Positions 11,755 to 24,155 of a stretch of 64,000 bases of DNA are shown here, one piece after another (positions within the stretch are counted from its first letter, which is position 1; the number at the start of each line of letters is the position of its first letter). Below the pieces are notes generated by a model, which was not told where the DNA came from, did no database searches, and saw only the letters and a program-made list of their open reading frames with translations. Origin of the DNA: Rhododendron vialii (Eukaryota; Streptophyta; Magnoliopsida; Ericales; Ericaceae). Where the stretch lies: NCBI RefSeq assembly GCF_030253575.1, contig NC_080561.1:10388501-10452500 (forward strand), in the 5' to 3' direction. A program made the position numbers and the translations under genes.

Positions 11755-13508
11755 TTTTTTGGGTTTTGGGAAGAGTATTTGGGTTTAAAGAGCATGATGA
11801 GTATTCGATGAGAGTGATCTGCATTTTTGTTGGACGGGGTTGAAATAGTCAATTTTATACTCATGCCAGAGGATTATTGTGAGAGATTTAAGTGTAGTAA
11901 ATTTTTTCGAGATTATTTTAGGAAGAAATTGATGTTTTCAAAAACAAATCATGTCTGTTGGTGCATCTATTTTGTGTTGCGTTGCTGGTTGTTTAAAGAA
12001 CGTGATGAGTAGTGCCTTGGGTTGAATTCGAGGTATTGTGGTACTCATTTATTGAATTAATGAGTCATTGAGATTAATTTATTTTGTGAACTTATTATGT
12101 ACGTTACGGATCTTGTCGGATGGTTGATAGTTAACTTTTGACTCGAATGACTTCACCTGTAATGGTTCTCTTGTGGAAATGGAACAAGAGATTGATATAC
12201 AGATTACAAGAAAAGAATTAAGAAAGATGATGCATTTCAAGAATGTCTTCTTCTTTTTTTTGATTCGAAGAATGTCTTCTTGAATTAGAGCTTTTTGCAG
12301 AATAGCAAGGATATACATTGTCGAATGAAGATTTACAAAATCAATGATCCATTTTTAATAGACGCTATAAGGATCCAGAATCATAATCGATAGATAGATA
12401 TGAACAAATTTTGGCGTATATGTCTGGGATGTTCTTGTTATGTTTATTCTAGATGTGATGCGTGTGGAGTATGTCGATATAATATATATAAGGAAGCCCC
12501 CAATTCCACGAGCCTTTTATCTAATGCCACGAGCATTAAATGCTCTGCAGGGTAGAATTACTTAATTGTCTTCTTTTGGTCAAAAGCGGTAGCCTGTGGA
12601 ATTTGTTTCCCAAACTATCCTTAGCTCTAAATTTGACTCTTCAACTACCCAACCCATCCCCTGACAGCTTCCTTCTAATTTGAGTGGATAGCAGACGTCA
12701 AAAGCATTCACCCTACTAGTAGAATCCCTATCTTGTTTGATAGTGAGCAAAGTCAAGTTTTTAACTACTGGAAAAACAAAGCGAAAACTGTGCTTTTCTC
12801 ACACTCCAGATTTTAGTACAGTATTTTTTTTTTCTCAAAATCATTCACACTGGTGAGTTGGTGACCCTAAATAATCTATCCATTTTTTCAATTTTCTTTT
12901 TTTATGTTACACCCTCTAATAAACATACACATGGTTCTCCATTTTAACTTACTTTTTTTTTAAAGATACTTCTAAAAAAAAAAGAACCTTTTAATAAGAA
13001 AAAAATCTCCTCTCCTCTTGTGGTTGACGAACGATAAAACCAAAAAATTGCTCTCTAGTACAAGTAGAAATATCATCATTCAAGAAATCACCATTCAAGA
13101 AAATTCCTTAACAATTGTCAATATACGGTAAAGATACAAAATTTAAGGTCGCTTCCTCACAGGAAAATGCCCTGTTTCTTCCACTTTCATCTAAATCCAT
13201 AATAACATTCCAAAAGTGAATCTAAAGAAGCATTGCGAAGTCCAAACTGGAACTTTATAACGAAAAATGGAATCTATATATCATGTCTCTTGGAGAGAAA
13301 ACTAAAAATCATGTGTTAAACGAAATGTGGTACATTCTTCACTTCATCAGCATGATGTTTGCTAGCATTGAATGGGAAAGACACATTTTATCTCCTGCAA
13401 AAGAAATGGTAAAAGTTGTGGCTTTAATAAATTGAGATATCTTTTAAGACTTACCAATAATACGCCCACTATGTAACAATGAACAAAGAAATGTCTTACC
13501 TCAAGTGG

Positions 13509-15614
13509 TCAATCCAACCAAAAGCAGTCAAGTGAAGTAGGAATTAGGCTTGTGTCGAGCACATTCACGGTACTTTCGTCCTCCTCCAGATTAGCTACAT
13601 GAGTTGGATTCGATGCATTCACCTCCCATTTGCCTTTACATGAATTATGACCAACACCTTTACAAATGCTACACTTTCGTGTTGCATCCACAATCTCAAA
13701 TTTTGGTGCATTCCGCCTTGTAGAACTAGATTCCTTACCTTTCTTTGACCCCGATGGATGTCCTTTATGTGGTAGGATATTTGGCTCAATAACCAACGGT
13801 AGTGATGGATTTACAAGTTGAGAAATCCTCTCTTATACACGTTCTCTTTGGCTTGCAGGCCACTCTTGGTATTTATTTTCTAACTCATGAACTAACCTTT
13901 TGAATTCTTCCCCATTCGAATTAGTTTCTCCCCCACCAAAAAATGCAAAGGATCTCGTATCAATCCTCCATTGTGAATGTATTGCATCAAGCGGTAGCAC
14001 CTTACCTTTCCAATCAATCATCTTATGTGCACAAGGAAGACCCATACTTGCCATGAAGTGTCCCGTACATGTTGATTTCATTGTACCATGCTTCAACATC
14101 TCATATTGATCAACTAATTTCCGCAAAGCAAATGATGACACTTTGGTGATCAACTCCTTAAAGAAGTAATTATTGCAGTTGTGAAGGATTCGAATCCTTT
14201 CACTTGAGAGTTGACTCGTTATCTCTTTAAATTCATTTTCAATAGCAAGACATATCTTGTTCTTCACTTGATAGAGATCACCAGTTGAAACTTGTAAATA
14301 TTTCTTCAATTTTCCATGTGCACCTTCTGCCCTCGAAGAAACACGATTTCCAAAATGAGCACAATTTTCAGTCCATGCATGCACAAATCGCTCTTTGAAT
14401 GGAAGCCATGTCTTTCGAATATAGCATACCACTTTTTCCTTTTCCTTGTACAGTAGCTCAACTAATTTCCAAGCTTCATTGAATGCCTCCTCATCTTGAG
14501 AGTTTATCAATTCGTTCCAAGTGGACAAAAATGTGGTCCAATCATCTTGAGTATCAAAGTAAGGCTTGCAATTTGCCAAAATGTTTTTTTCAATATGCCA
14601 CACACACAATAGATTTCTAGTTGAAGGGAAAACAACTTTTATGGCATTCATCAAGGCCAATTCTCTATCTGATACAATAACAGAAGGATGGCAAGTCGGA
14701 CCCAAAATCTTGCTAAAATTTTGCAAAGCCCAAATATAATCTCCTTCTCCCTCTTTCTCCAAAAAGGCAAAACAAGAGTTATAGGAACTGTTAAAACTTG
14801 AAACTCCAATTATGTCAAGTAGTGGCATCTTGTACTTATTTGTCTTGTAGGTGCAATCCATCACAAAGACATTTGTATAGCTTTTGGTTAATATGCTTGA
14901 AAAAGGGTGTGCAAAAAATAGATGTGTAAAACGATCATTTTGATCATATGCAACGTCGAAAGTAAAATCACCTTGACAAAGCTCTTCAAACAATGCTTGG
15001 ATCATAGTTCGTCCTGTCAAATTGTCCTTCTGAATTTTCCCCTTTGTATTATAAATTGTTTTTGATACCGCTTGAAGCTTCGGATTGGATTGTCTAAGTG
15101 AAGAAAGAATTTGGCGTGGGGGTATTCCTGATCTAGTCATTTCTTCAATTCTCGCAATCTCTTTCTCTGACAAACGACGGCAAGAGGGATGTCTGGACAT
15201 ATCACTTGAGGGTTCATGATTATGTGAGCTATTTTTGACTCCATTAACCACCCACAAGCCATCATCTTGTCTCTTACAATAGAATTCAAAAGGACAATTT
15301 ATGAGACGAGTTGTCGTTTTTCTTTGCCGTTTCTCTAAGGGAACATGCCACTTATTCCGGTAACAACCACCCCGATCACAACCGATGGTAAGATATCTAT
15401 CTTGTCTGGAGTTTTTGATAGATATTGCATATCCTTGTATTGAGAAAAACTCTCGAAGAGTACCGAGAAGTTCTTTCCGAGATTCAAATTTCCAACCAAA
15501 TTGCTCAAGCATATCCTTTTGTTTGTTTTCTTGATTTTGCATGTCGATTCCGTGTTCATCAATCAGATCACTAGAACTTCCATGGAGGCATTCAAATGGT
15601 TGTTCAATGTCCAT
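13509..15614 (-). pseudogene. MULE transposase with FAR1-type domains; one in-frame stop
   Basis: Transposase of the enclosing MULE. From the ATG at 15614 (MDIEQPFECL) the 593-residue frame shows a FAR1/WRKY-GCM1-type zinc-binding region (Cys79, Cys84, Cys107 and the HNH at 131-133). Next come the MULE catalytic core, with Asp253 in MDCTYKTN, Asp316 in VSDRE, WH at 339-340 and probable Glu430, and a SWIM-like motif (Cys515, His518, Cys527, His529). A TAA at 13833-13835 interrupts it. The same frame then runs on to 13509 and includes the zinc-knuckle-like CSICKGVGHNSC expected at the C-terminus of this family. So the whole is about 700 codons with a single nonsense codon. Read-through or a source allele without the stop is possible. 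It could be mistaken for a host FAR1-related gene, but the terminal repeats settle that it is transposon-borne. Confidence 0.88.
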
Positions 15615-15814
15615 GGTTCAATCACCAAATCTACATCATGAAAAAAATTGAGCAGAGACTGTGGCATTAAAAATTCATAAGTAAGCACTAACAGAAAGGG
15701 AAAAAAAAGAAATAACGCAACAAATCGTAGTCCCTAAACATTCAAAACACTTAAATTTTTGTTTATTACCGGATACAAAGTACACTAATGCTAAACATAG
15801 GCTCAACAATAGTA

Positions 15815-16042
15815 TTTTTTTTATCGCTCAGTTGTCTGGGTCAACTTTTGCGCAACTCGACTAATTCTGGAGGACCAATCTTATTGCTTATTTGCGGGGT
15901 CCCAATTAAAGTTAGAGCAAAGCTATCAATGGACTAGCCCCGAAGTGTTTGATAGCACTTAAGAGATTTCAAACCTAAAATCTTAGAAAGAAGTAAACCC
16001 CTAAGTCTCAAGTCTTGACAACAGGGCCAACCCCTTGAGGTT
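15815..16042 (-). mobile_element. tRNA-derived SINE nested in the MULE
   Basis: Minus-strand copy: 5' part ggggttggccctgttgtcaa, decayed box B, 3' part gactaattctggagg..., T-rich tail on the plus strand. Flanked by a 15-bp duplication ggctcaacaatagta (15800-15814 and 16043-16057). It is more diverged than the copy at 1743. Confidence 0.82.
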
Positions 16043-16488
16043 GGCTCAACAATAGTAATTCTTGAATATTCCAATAAAACCCTGGCCTAAACGTATACTT
16101 AAGAAAATAATCTTTGTTTATCCTTGTCAGAAAAAAATTTCTTAAGAAAAAAATCCGGCAATGAATAAAAAATACAAACCTGGGAAAGTTGGTGAAGCAC
16201 AGATGGGAAGTCAGATCGGAAAGAGACAAAACATGAAACAGAAATGGTGATGAAAATTTGCGGTGGAAAAGCAGCGGTATTATCAGAAGCCGAATAAGGG
16301 TTTTGTTCAAGCCGAATAAGGGTTTTGTAACTTTTTGTTCATTTACAGAAGGGTAGTTTGGGAAACAAATTCCACGGGCTACCGCTTTTGACCAAAAGAA
16401 GACAATTAAGTAATTCTACCCTGCAGAGTATTTAATGCTCGTGGCATTAGATAAAAGGCTCGTGGCATTAGGGGCCTCCTATATATAA

Positions 16489-17139
16489 TAGGTAATGTTT
16501 TGCACTTCTGAACTTTTGCTTTTAAGTTTAGTTTTTTTTATCATACACACTTATCTCCTCCTCTTCTTCTTCTTTTTTTTATCATATCTCACACACTTAT
16601 CTCAACCGATCGAAATATCTTTAAGATTCTGAACTAACATCAAAAAGGATTTTCATTCAAATTTTGGATCCTGAAATCGGAATGAAAGCTTATAAAAAAA
16701 AAAGTTTAAATGAAAAACATAAAAGATTTGATCAAGCATCTACAGATATTAGATTGAGATAATTTTTTATGGATCCACTCGATTGTTATTTTTCAAATTA
16801 TTAAACGATTCAAATTATCTATGAGAAACCCAAAGTGAGCCATGCATGACCGTCGATAATCCATCGGTATGCACGGTCCCTTCAGCTTTTTAGGTCCCTG
16901 CAAAGAGAAAGGAGCCGGGCATATCTGCTCCTTACAGGCTTACGTGCCACGTGTTGAACAAATGGAAAGATCTTTTTTTTGAACGGAGCAGATGGAAAGT
17001 TGTGTGCTTACCGAGATGAATGGAATGAAATGAAATGAAAAGATCTTCATTCTTTTTTTAGAAATTGATTTTAGCACTCTAAAATTTGATAGAGGGGTTT
17101 TAAAACGACGTCATTTTGTGTATTAACATAATTCAGTTT
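16489..17139. other. Spacer, no gene seen
   Basis: AT-rich with tttt runs and no coding or repeat structure I can support. Confidence 0.4.
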
Positions 17140-19000
17140 TGGAGCTCTTCCATCAATTTTTGGAGTGTCAAAATCACAATCCTTTTTTTTTTTTTTCTTT
17201 TTCCTTATGGAACCAAACAAAAGAAAGTCATTTTCTCTTACTTTATCTTATTTTCTTTTTAGAACCAAACAAGAGAAAGAAATACACTTTCTTTATAGTT
17301 TTCCTTTTAAACATTTTCTCTTCTATTCCTTTCCCTTCTACAAGTTCCATACTAATCTGTTTGGAACCTAAGGAAAAGAAAAAAAGAAAGAAAGAAAAAA
17401 AAAAGGGCAGAAAATTGGAGGAAAAATTTACTGTTCACTAAACTTGATTTTTTTAATTCTCTTTCTCTTCCAACCAAACAATAGAAGGGTAAATTTTTTA
17501 TTTTTCTTTTTTTTCCTTGAGCGAAAAATGTGAGAAAAAATTTACTATTCACTGTTGTTTTTTTTTCCCTCTTCCAACCAAATAATAGAAGGGAATTATT
17601 TTAATTCTTCTTTCTTTTCCTTTTCTTTTCCAAAGAGAGCCTTGGGGGGTGTAATGTAGTAGTTTCTTAAACCTTAAGATTTAATTGTGGAGTATTTGTT
17701 AGAACATCCACAATGGTTTAATCAAAATTAAAATGTTGTTAAAGTTAGCAATATTTGTTCAAAAAAGAGCTCACATTGGAATAACTAGACTTAGCAACCT
17801 CTTAGAGTAGCTACAGTGGAATAACCAAAACTATATGGTTGCTAAAATTAGCAATGTTTTCTAAAAAAAGAGCCCACAGTGGCATAACCAAACTTAACAA
17901 TTTCTTAGCAACCCATCAAATTTTTGCCATTGGATAATCAAAACTAGCAACATTTTGCCAATAACCAAATTTAGTGGTCCATACATTTTCTCAATCAAAT
18001 ACACACATCATTACACAAAAACTTCTCTCTCTCTCTAAACAATGTTTCTAAGAAAAATATTTTTAAAAGAAGTTTTTATTTTATTTTATTGCAAAAACAG
18101 TAAAAATGTATTTAAAAAAACTGTTTTTTTAAAACTATCTTCTTCTTTTTTTTTAAAATTTTTTTTTCCTGAAAAGTGTTTTTCAAAAATTTATTTTCTA
18201 TTTCTAGTAACCTGTTTTTATTTATTTGAAAATTATTTTATATGGTTACAATTTTTAGATTTTTATAGGTTGAAAAGGTGATCTAACAAGTTTTGATTAT
18301 TTAATTTTGAATATGTCATTGTGGATATTTACATTGCTAACATTAGCAACCTTTTAAATGAATAACTAAAAAATGATGTGGCAACTTTTGATTATTTCAC
18401 TATGGATGCTTTAACTCATCAAATTTTGGCTATTGAATAATCAAAACTAGCAAGTTTTTGCCAATAATCAAATTTAGTTGTCCTCACATTTTTTTAATCA
18501 AGCACACCATCATTACACAAAAACCTTATCTCTCTTTCATTTTCAACATGTTTCTAAGAAAAATACTTTTAAAATTAATTTTTTTTGCAAAAACTATTTT
18601 TTTAATTAAAACTGTTTTTCCCATTTTAGAACAGTTTTTTTACTAAAACTTTTTTCCCGAAAATTGTTCTTTTTTAAAAAAAAAACTTTTTATTCAAAAA
18701 CTGTTTTTTAAAACCTTTTTTCCAAATATTTTTTTTAAATCAATGTTTTCAAAAAAGACTATTTTCTTTTTTTCTAATAATCTGTTTTTATTAGTTTAAA
18801 AATTATTCTTAAAAAATTATTTTCTGTGTCACAATTTTTAAATTTTTATAAATTAAAAAATAATTTAAAAAATTTTAATTATTCAATTTTAATTGTACTA
18901 TTATGTACTTCTATATTACTAACCTTTGTAATCCAATAACAAAAAGATAATGTGCCAAACTTTTGATTATTAACTTTTGTTATTCCACCACGGAAGTTCT
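17140..19000. repeat. T-rich region with tandemly duplicated blocks upstream of the DYW gene
   Basis: Bases 17430-17600 hold a duplicated block, in which ttccaaccaaacaatagaag recurs as ttccaaccaaataatagaag. Bases 17920-18400 and 18410-18900 are a second, larger direct duplication: the phrases ggataatcaaaactagcaa, catcattacacaaaaac and atgtttctaagaaaaatat occur in both in the same order. The recurring gcaacc/ccaac and cacaatgg/cacagtgg phrases suggest decayed, AT-rich MITE-like DNA. Open frames here are low-complexity Phe/Lys and are not genes. Confidence 0.55.
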
Positions 19001-19121
19001 TTATAGGTAGCAGAAACCTAGAGGGTAAGAAAGAAACCTCTGGTTTCGTCTCCCTCCACCTTATCAGGGTTTATCACTCCAAATTCTGTAGGGTTTTGCC
19101 TGCTTACTCCCACGGAGAGAA

Positions 19122-21308
19122 ATGGCGTCTCTAATGGCGATTCGTCGAGCACCAATGACTTCCATCTTCATAACTTCATTCAAGGTACGTTCTTTCCACT
19201 CTTCTCGCTTCACTTCCACTCACCGCAACAACCAAATCCTAACCCTAAGGAACAAACCCATATCGTTATCTTCTTCCTGTGTTACTCTAAACCTCCCTTT
19301 CAAGTCCCTGTCCACCTCAGCCGTCCCAAACCATTTCCAGGGCCCACGACAACCACAGTCTGATAACTATTATCAGAACGGAAATGGTAGCCCTAATCAG
19401 TGGAACGGCCCAAATCAGACCTATAATGAGTATGGAAACCCTAATCAGTTCAATCAGATGAATAATCCGAATCAGAACTATCCCGGTCGAGGAAACCCAA
19501 ATCCGGGTCAGGGATATTCGTCTCCCCCCCGCGGAAGCCCCGATTTTCCTAATCAGAGCTATACTCAGGGTGAAAACCCGAGTCGTAATACGAGTTATCT
19601 GCCTCCTGGGAATGATAGACAGTGGAATTATCAAAATCAGGGGCCGAACCGTACTGGGGACTATCCACAACGAGGCGTGAATGGTAATCAGAATCAAGCT
19701 TACCCACGTCACGAGAACCCTAGTCAAACTCGGTACTATCCTCAGCATGGTGTGAATCAGTTGGATGGTCAGAACCAAGCCTACTCACAAAGCGAGAACC
19801 CTAGTCAAACTCGGTACTATCCTCAGCATGGTGTGAATCAGTTGGATGGTCAGAATCAAGCTTACCCACAACGCGAGAACCCTAGTCAAACTTGGAACTA
19901 TCCGCAGCGTGGTGTGAATCAGTATGACAATCAGAATCAAGCTTACCCACAACGCGAGAACCGTAATCAAACTCAGAACTATCCGCAGCGTGGTGTGAAT
20001 CAGTTTGACAATCAGAATCAAGCGTACCCACAACGCGATAACCGTAATCAAACTCAGAACTATCCGCAGCGTGATCAGTTTGACAATCAGAATCAAGCTT
20101 ACCCACAACGCGGAAGCTCTAATCAGCCGGACAGCCAGGCCCAAAATCAAGGCCAGGTTGTGAACAATCAAGTCCCCAGTGGCCCACCCGCTAATGTTGA
20201 TTTGATGAGCTTGTGCCAAGAGGGCAAGGTGAAAGAAGTTATTGAATTCATGGAACAAGGGGTATCTGCCAATGCTCAGTGTTTTGATGCCCTGTTTGGT
20301 TTATGTGCAAAGTCGAAGGTACTAGACAATGCCAAGAAAGTGCATGATTACTTTCTCCGATCCACTTTCAGGGGCGATCTTCAGTTGAATAATAAGGTGA
20401 TCGAAATGTACTCAAAATGTGGAAGTATGACCGATGCACGGAGGGTCTTTGATCACATGCCTGAGAGGAACATGGATTCTTGGCATTTGATGATTAATGG
20501 GTATGCAGGAAATGGCATGGGTGACGATGGGCTAGGATTGTTTGAACAGATGAGGGAGTTGGGTTTGCAACCCAATAAGCAAACTTTTCTTAGTGTATTA
20601 TCAGCTTGTGCTAGTGCTGATGCTGTGGAGGAAGGATTTCTGCACTTTGAGTCTATGAAAACCGAATACGGAATGTCTGCTGGGATTGAGCATTATTTGG
20701 GGCTTCTCGATGTTCTTGGTCATCCTGGGCATGTCCATGAGGCTTTTGAGTTCATTGAAAATCTCCCATTTGAACCCACAGCTGTAATTTGGGAGGCTTT
20801 AAGGAATTATGCTCGTATTCATGGAGATATCGATCTTGAGGACCATGCTGAGGAGTTAATGGTTCTTCTTGACCCTTCGAAGGCGATTTCTAACAAGATC
20901 CCTACACCACCTCCCAGAAAGCACTTGGCGATCAACATGCTTGAGGGTAAAAACAGGATAAGCGAGTTTAGAAACCCAACTCTGTATAGGGATGATGAGA
21001 AGTTGTTGGCAGCAAAGAAGGAACAAGGGTATGTGCCTGATACAAGATATGTACTTCATGATATTGACCAGGAGGCAAAGGAGCAGGCATTGCAATATCA
21101 CAGTGAGCGTCTGGCGATTGCTTATGGTTTGATTAGTACTCCAGCCAGGACGCCTCTGAGGATAATCAAGAATCTCCGTGTGTGCGGTGACTGTCACAAT
21201 GCCATCAAGATCATGTCCAGGATTGTTGGGAGGGAGTTGATCGTCAGGGATAACAAACGGTTCCATCATTTCAAGGATGGGAAATGCTCTTGTGGAGACT
21301 ACTGGTGA
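19122..21308 (+). CDS. DYW2: PPR-DYW protein, DYW2-like (organelle RNA editing)
   Basis: 728-residue intronless PPR protein, the DYW2 type (Arabidopsis At2g15690 as I recall). DYW2 is an editing co-factor that supplies DYW cytidine-deaminase activity to E+ class PPR proteins in mitochondria and plastids. Residues 1-50 are Arg/Ser-rich without acidic residues, a plausible organelle presequence. Residues ~70-345 are Asn/Gln/Tyr/Pro-rich, with about six tandem repeats of 22-26 residues (188-332, e.g. [23 protein letters not shown]). A short PPR array and E-like region follow (~350-600). The DYW domain has HSE at 660-662, CGDC at 688-691 and CSC at 722-724, ending in the diagnostic DYW. The start is in good context (gagaaATGGCG). 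The length exceeds the ~580 residues I recall for Arabidopsis because of the expanded repeats. CML30 follows, tail to tail. All catalytic residues look intact. Confidence 0.9.
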   Translation: MASLMAIRRAPMTSIFITSFKVRSFHSSRFTSTHRNNQILTLRNKPISLSSSCVTLNLPFKSLSTSAVPNHFQGPRQPQSDNYYQNGNGSPNQWNGPNQTYNEYGNPNQFNQMNNPNQNYPGRGNPNPGQGYSSPPRGSPDFPNQSYTQGENPSRNTSYLPPGNDRQWNYQNQGPNRTGDYPQRGVNGNQNQAYPRHENPSQTRYYPQHGVNQLDGQNQAYSQSENPSQTRYYPQHGVNQLDGQNQAYPQRENPSQTWNYPQRGVNQYDNQNQAYPQRENRNQTQNYPQRGVNQFDNQNQAYPQRDNRNQTQNYPQRDQFDNQNQAYPQRGSSNQPDSQAQNQGQVVNNQVPSGPPANVDLMSLCQEGKVKEVIEFMEQGVSANAQCFDALFGLCAKSKVLDNAKKVHDYFLRSTFRGDLQLNNKVIEMYSKCGSMTDARRVFDHMPERNMDSWHLMINGYAGNGMGDDGLGLFEQMRELGLQPNKQTFLSVLSACASADAVEEGFLHFESMKTEYGMSAGIEHYLGLLDVLGHPGHVHEAFEFIENLPFEPTAVIWEALRNYARIHGDIDLEDHAEELMVLLDPSKAISNKIPTPPPRKHLAINMLEGKNRISEFRNPTLYRDDEKLLAAKKEQGYVPDTRYVLHDIDQEAKEQALQYHSERLAIAYGLISTPARTPLRIIKNLRVCGDCHNAIKIMSRIVGRELIVRDNKRFHHFKDGKCSCGDYW

Positions 21309-23520
21309 GGTTACCGTTGTTCCGGAATTTTGGTGATAATATCTTCTCATCTGCAGGTTAGTTTGTCCAGTGCCAACTGCCAAACTCTATTTGTAGTAGG
21401 AGATGACAATTTCTTGAGGACAGCGTATAGTGTACCTTGTTCTTACTTTGTTTTCGGTCTGAAGCTCAATGAACTATCCATTAAATCATGATCACTTGGT
21501 ATTATTTTATCATGTGCTACTTTTCAGTCCCGTTTTTAGTTCCTATTGTAGGCTGATTCATCATGAAAGTTATCATTCACTCTTTCTTGCCTTCACCTGT
21601 ATCATAGGAAATGTTAACAGTGCTGTTCATCTACAGTCTTACGGAAGATTACATATAAGTTGTTTTTGCAGAAGAAATTTACTCTGAACAATTTGCCATC
21701 ATCTGAGATGTAGCAGTTTAGATGCATTCTTGATTTTCAATCGCACAGGGGAGTATATTATCAAATCAGAGGGATTACTTGATCCTATATGGCTATACCA
21801 TTTCAGAATTTGAAAAATGATCAACTAAGGTTCTATTCATTTTCCTGGGTTATTGTTGGTAATAATTATGGTGTCGAAAGTTGATACTAATATTTGCCTT
21901 AAATGGTTCCATCCTTTCAAGGATGGGAAACGCTCTTGAGGTTACCATGGTTACGGATAATTTCATTTTCAAATTAAAAAGTATCATTGATGCTGTGTAA
22001 TCTGTCAATGTTTCAGTTTTGTGGGTGTGCTTCCCTTGTGTCTGTGTTGTGTCTTCATATCCTGTTTTTTCTTTTGTATTTGGTCGAGTCTGGTGTCTGT
22101 TTTGGTGTGTCTGGTGTCTTTCTCATCTGGTCTTGGAGTATGTTTGGGGAGTCTGTGTTTGGGTGGGCCTTTCTCTCTTCTGGTCTGTGTTGTTCTTTTG
22201 GGTTTCTGTTTGGGTGGGGTGTCTCTGTTTGGTTTTTTCTGTTGGTTCCTGTGGGTTGGGTTGGGGAAGCACACTTGGTGGTTGTGTCTGGGGCTGTCTT
22301 TGGGGGGTGGGTGTCTTTTTTGGGGTGAGTCTCCTACCTCCAGTCTGGTGTCTGTGAATGAATATCAACTCTTTGGCCTCCAAAATAGGCTACCATTTAA
22401 ACTTTTTGGGTCCTGCTGTTGGTACATTTGAAGATAAAAATGCCATTTTTATCCTATGCTCTGCTGCTGATACATTTGAATCAAATCACATTTGAATCAA
22501 ATGATTTGATTCTATGCTCAGTTGCTGCCACACTCGAAGTTGCATCAGTTTCTGGCTTTCACTATGGCCTGCAATCTACTACTGCTTTGGATCAAAAAAA
22601 TAAAATAAAATCTACTACTGCTTCGCTTGGGGGAATACCAGCCTGGTTCATGTCCAAACAAAGGGTTGGAGTCGCTTATTCTGGAACATTGTAATCTGAT
22701 TTCAATCTGTTTTCAGGGGGTGTTGAATTGTAACATGTTCTATATGTATGCGTTGTAGGTGTCTTAACTGCTCGGTTGAAAGCTTGCCAACCGTGGTATC
22801 TTTTGGGAGTTGGGTTGGCATATGATTGTCGAGCGTATGGGGTGTCAACTTAGTTGGGATGTCATTCGCTCGTTCTGATTCCTTTTTTACCCACTACTTT
22901 TCTCTTGTACAGATCTTAGTTGTCGATAATATCTTCGCCTTTCACTGTTAAAAAAAAAAAAAAACCTCATCTGCAGGTTAGTTTGTCGAGTGCCAGTAAG
23001 CCTAATTATATTGGTATGAGGAGGTGACAAATTATTGTCCACAGTGTATAATGTACTACGTTCTTACTTTGTTTTCAGTCTGACGCTTAATGAACTATCC
23101 ATTGAAACATGATCGCTTGGAGACATGTTCTACTTTTCAGTCCCATTTTAAGTTATTATTGTATGTAGGCTGATCCATCATAGAAGTTATCTTTCACCCT
23201 TTCTTGCTTTTGCCAGTATCTTAGGAAATGTTAATGGTGCTGTTCATCTACGGTCTTTCTGGATATTACATATAATTTGATTGCAGAAGAGATTTACTAA
23301 CAATTTGACATCATTGCATTTTTGTGTGAGAAAGAGATATAGCAGTTTAGATGCGTTCTTGATTTCCAATCGCACATGGCACTTGTTATCCATATTATCA
23401 AATTGGAGGAATTACTTGATCCTATGCCATTTCAGAATTTCGAAAATGATCAACCAAGTTTCTGTTCATTTTCTTCATTTGGTGTCTGAAAGTTGATACC
23501 AACATTTGCCTTGGGGGAAT
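21309..23520 (+). repeat. Partial tandem duplication of the DYW gene's 3' end, second copy split by GT-rich DNA
   Basis: Unit 1 runs from the last ~50 bases of the coding region (21259, ggttccatcatttcaagg) through the 3' UTR to about 21900. Unit 2 begins at 21905 (ggttccatcctttcaagg) with a frame-destroyed remnant of the DYW C-terminus. It breaks at about 21955, resumes at about 22925 (gtcgataatatcttc), and follows unit 1 (ctcatctgcaggttagtttgtc.., cattttcagtcccattttaag-like) to 23513. The intervening ~970 bp contain a very GT-rich block (22020-22340) whose long ORFs in several frames are compositional artefacts. An A tract (22950-22964) sits at the junction. Confidence 0.7.
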
Positions 23521-24155
23521 TTTACTTTGCGCATAAACCACTCCCATCACCCCCTTGGAACGATTACTATTTCTTAGAAGAGAACTGAAATATGCCCTCC
23601 TCAAGCGTCGCCCCCTATTGCTTTTAAAAATTTTGTTGGTTTAGCAATCACCACCAATCTTCCCATACTGTATTCTTCCTCTTTTTCTTTTGTTGACCAT
23701 GAGGATGTCTTTTACTTCAGTAACAGAATAAAGTTCGCGGTACGTGGGGAATTCCGCTAGTGCCTAAAAGCTTACGCAACTAGCTTACATACGGCGAACT
23801 TTAAACCGGAAACATGTAAATCTGACCTTATTTTGAGAGTTGGGCAATTACTCAATTTGTTAAATTGCTACTGTTAACATCTCCGGCGGAGACGGAGGTG
23901 ACAAATGTATGTTCTTATTTATAGTATACATGGCCAATGATCGATCCCCGTTTCAGGAACATAAACGTAGCTAACATGAAGCAGAAACAGCTAGGGCCTA
24001 TTAATTTGCATGCATGAAACGGTTTATCTATCGTAAACATATGACATAGAGGTGACTGAAACAAAGAGCCCGAGGAAATGGTTCGATCCTCGTGTATTTG
24101 AGTGTCGAGCGCAGGGGATTGGTCAGTGTTGGAATGTTGAGGTTAATTGACAAGC
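23521..24155. other. Spacer between DYW2 and CML30
   Basis: The likely 3' UTRs of the two convergent genes fall here. A short stem (aaagttcgc at 23731, gcgaacttt near 23800) is present. No other gene is seen. Confidence 0.4.

Larger units (their letters stand above)
12492..16479 (-). mobile_element. Structurally complete Mutator-like element (MULE), 3988 bp
   Basis: Terminal inverted repeats of roughly 125 bp match almost perfectly. The left one runs from ggaagccccc past cacgagccttttatctaatg to caaattccac..., and the right one is its complement at about 16355-16479. The element is flanked by a perfect 9-bp duplication TATATATAA (12483-12491 and 16480-16488), the Mutator hallmark. It encodes a FAR1-like transposase on the minus strand (13509-15614) and has been entered by a SINE (15815-16042). 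The intact ends and duplication imply a fairly recent insertion. Confidence 0.92.

Noticed and set aside
13833-15614. Host FAR1-RELATED transcription factor
   Set aside because: The frame lies inside terminal inverted repeats with a 9-bp target duplication, has a premature stop and carries a C-terminal zinc knuckle typical of MULE transposase.
17139-17441. Phe/Lys-rich ORFs in T-rich DNA
   Set aside because: Low-complexity translation of poly-T and GA tracts.
19317-20258. Long minus-strand ORFs opposite the DYW2 repeat region
   Set aside because: Shadows of the repetitive coding strand; their repeats mirror the NQ-rich repeats and have no independent support.
21987-22431. Several overlapping 86-136 residue ORFs on both strands
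   Set aside because: They arise from one GT-rich low-complexity tract; peptides are dominated by Val/Cys/Leu or Pro/Thr/Gln and no frame shows a domain.
23731-23810. Small MITE
   Set aside because: Only a 9-bp stem with a long loop and no target duplication; too weak to call.
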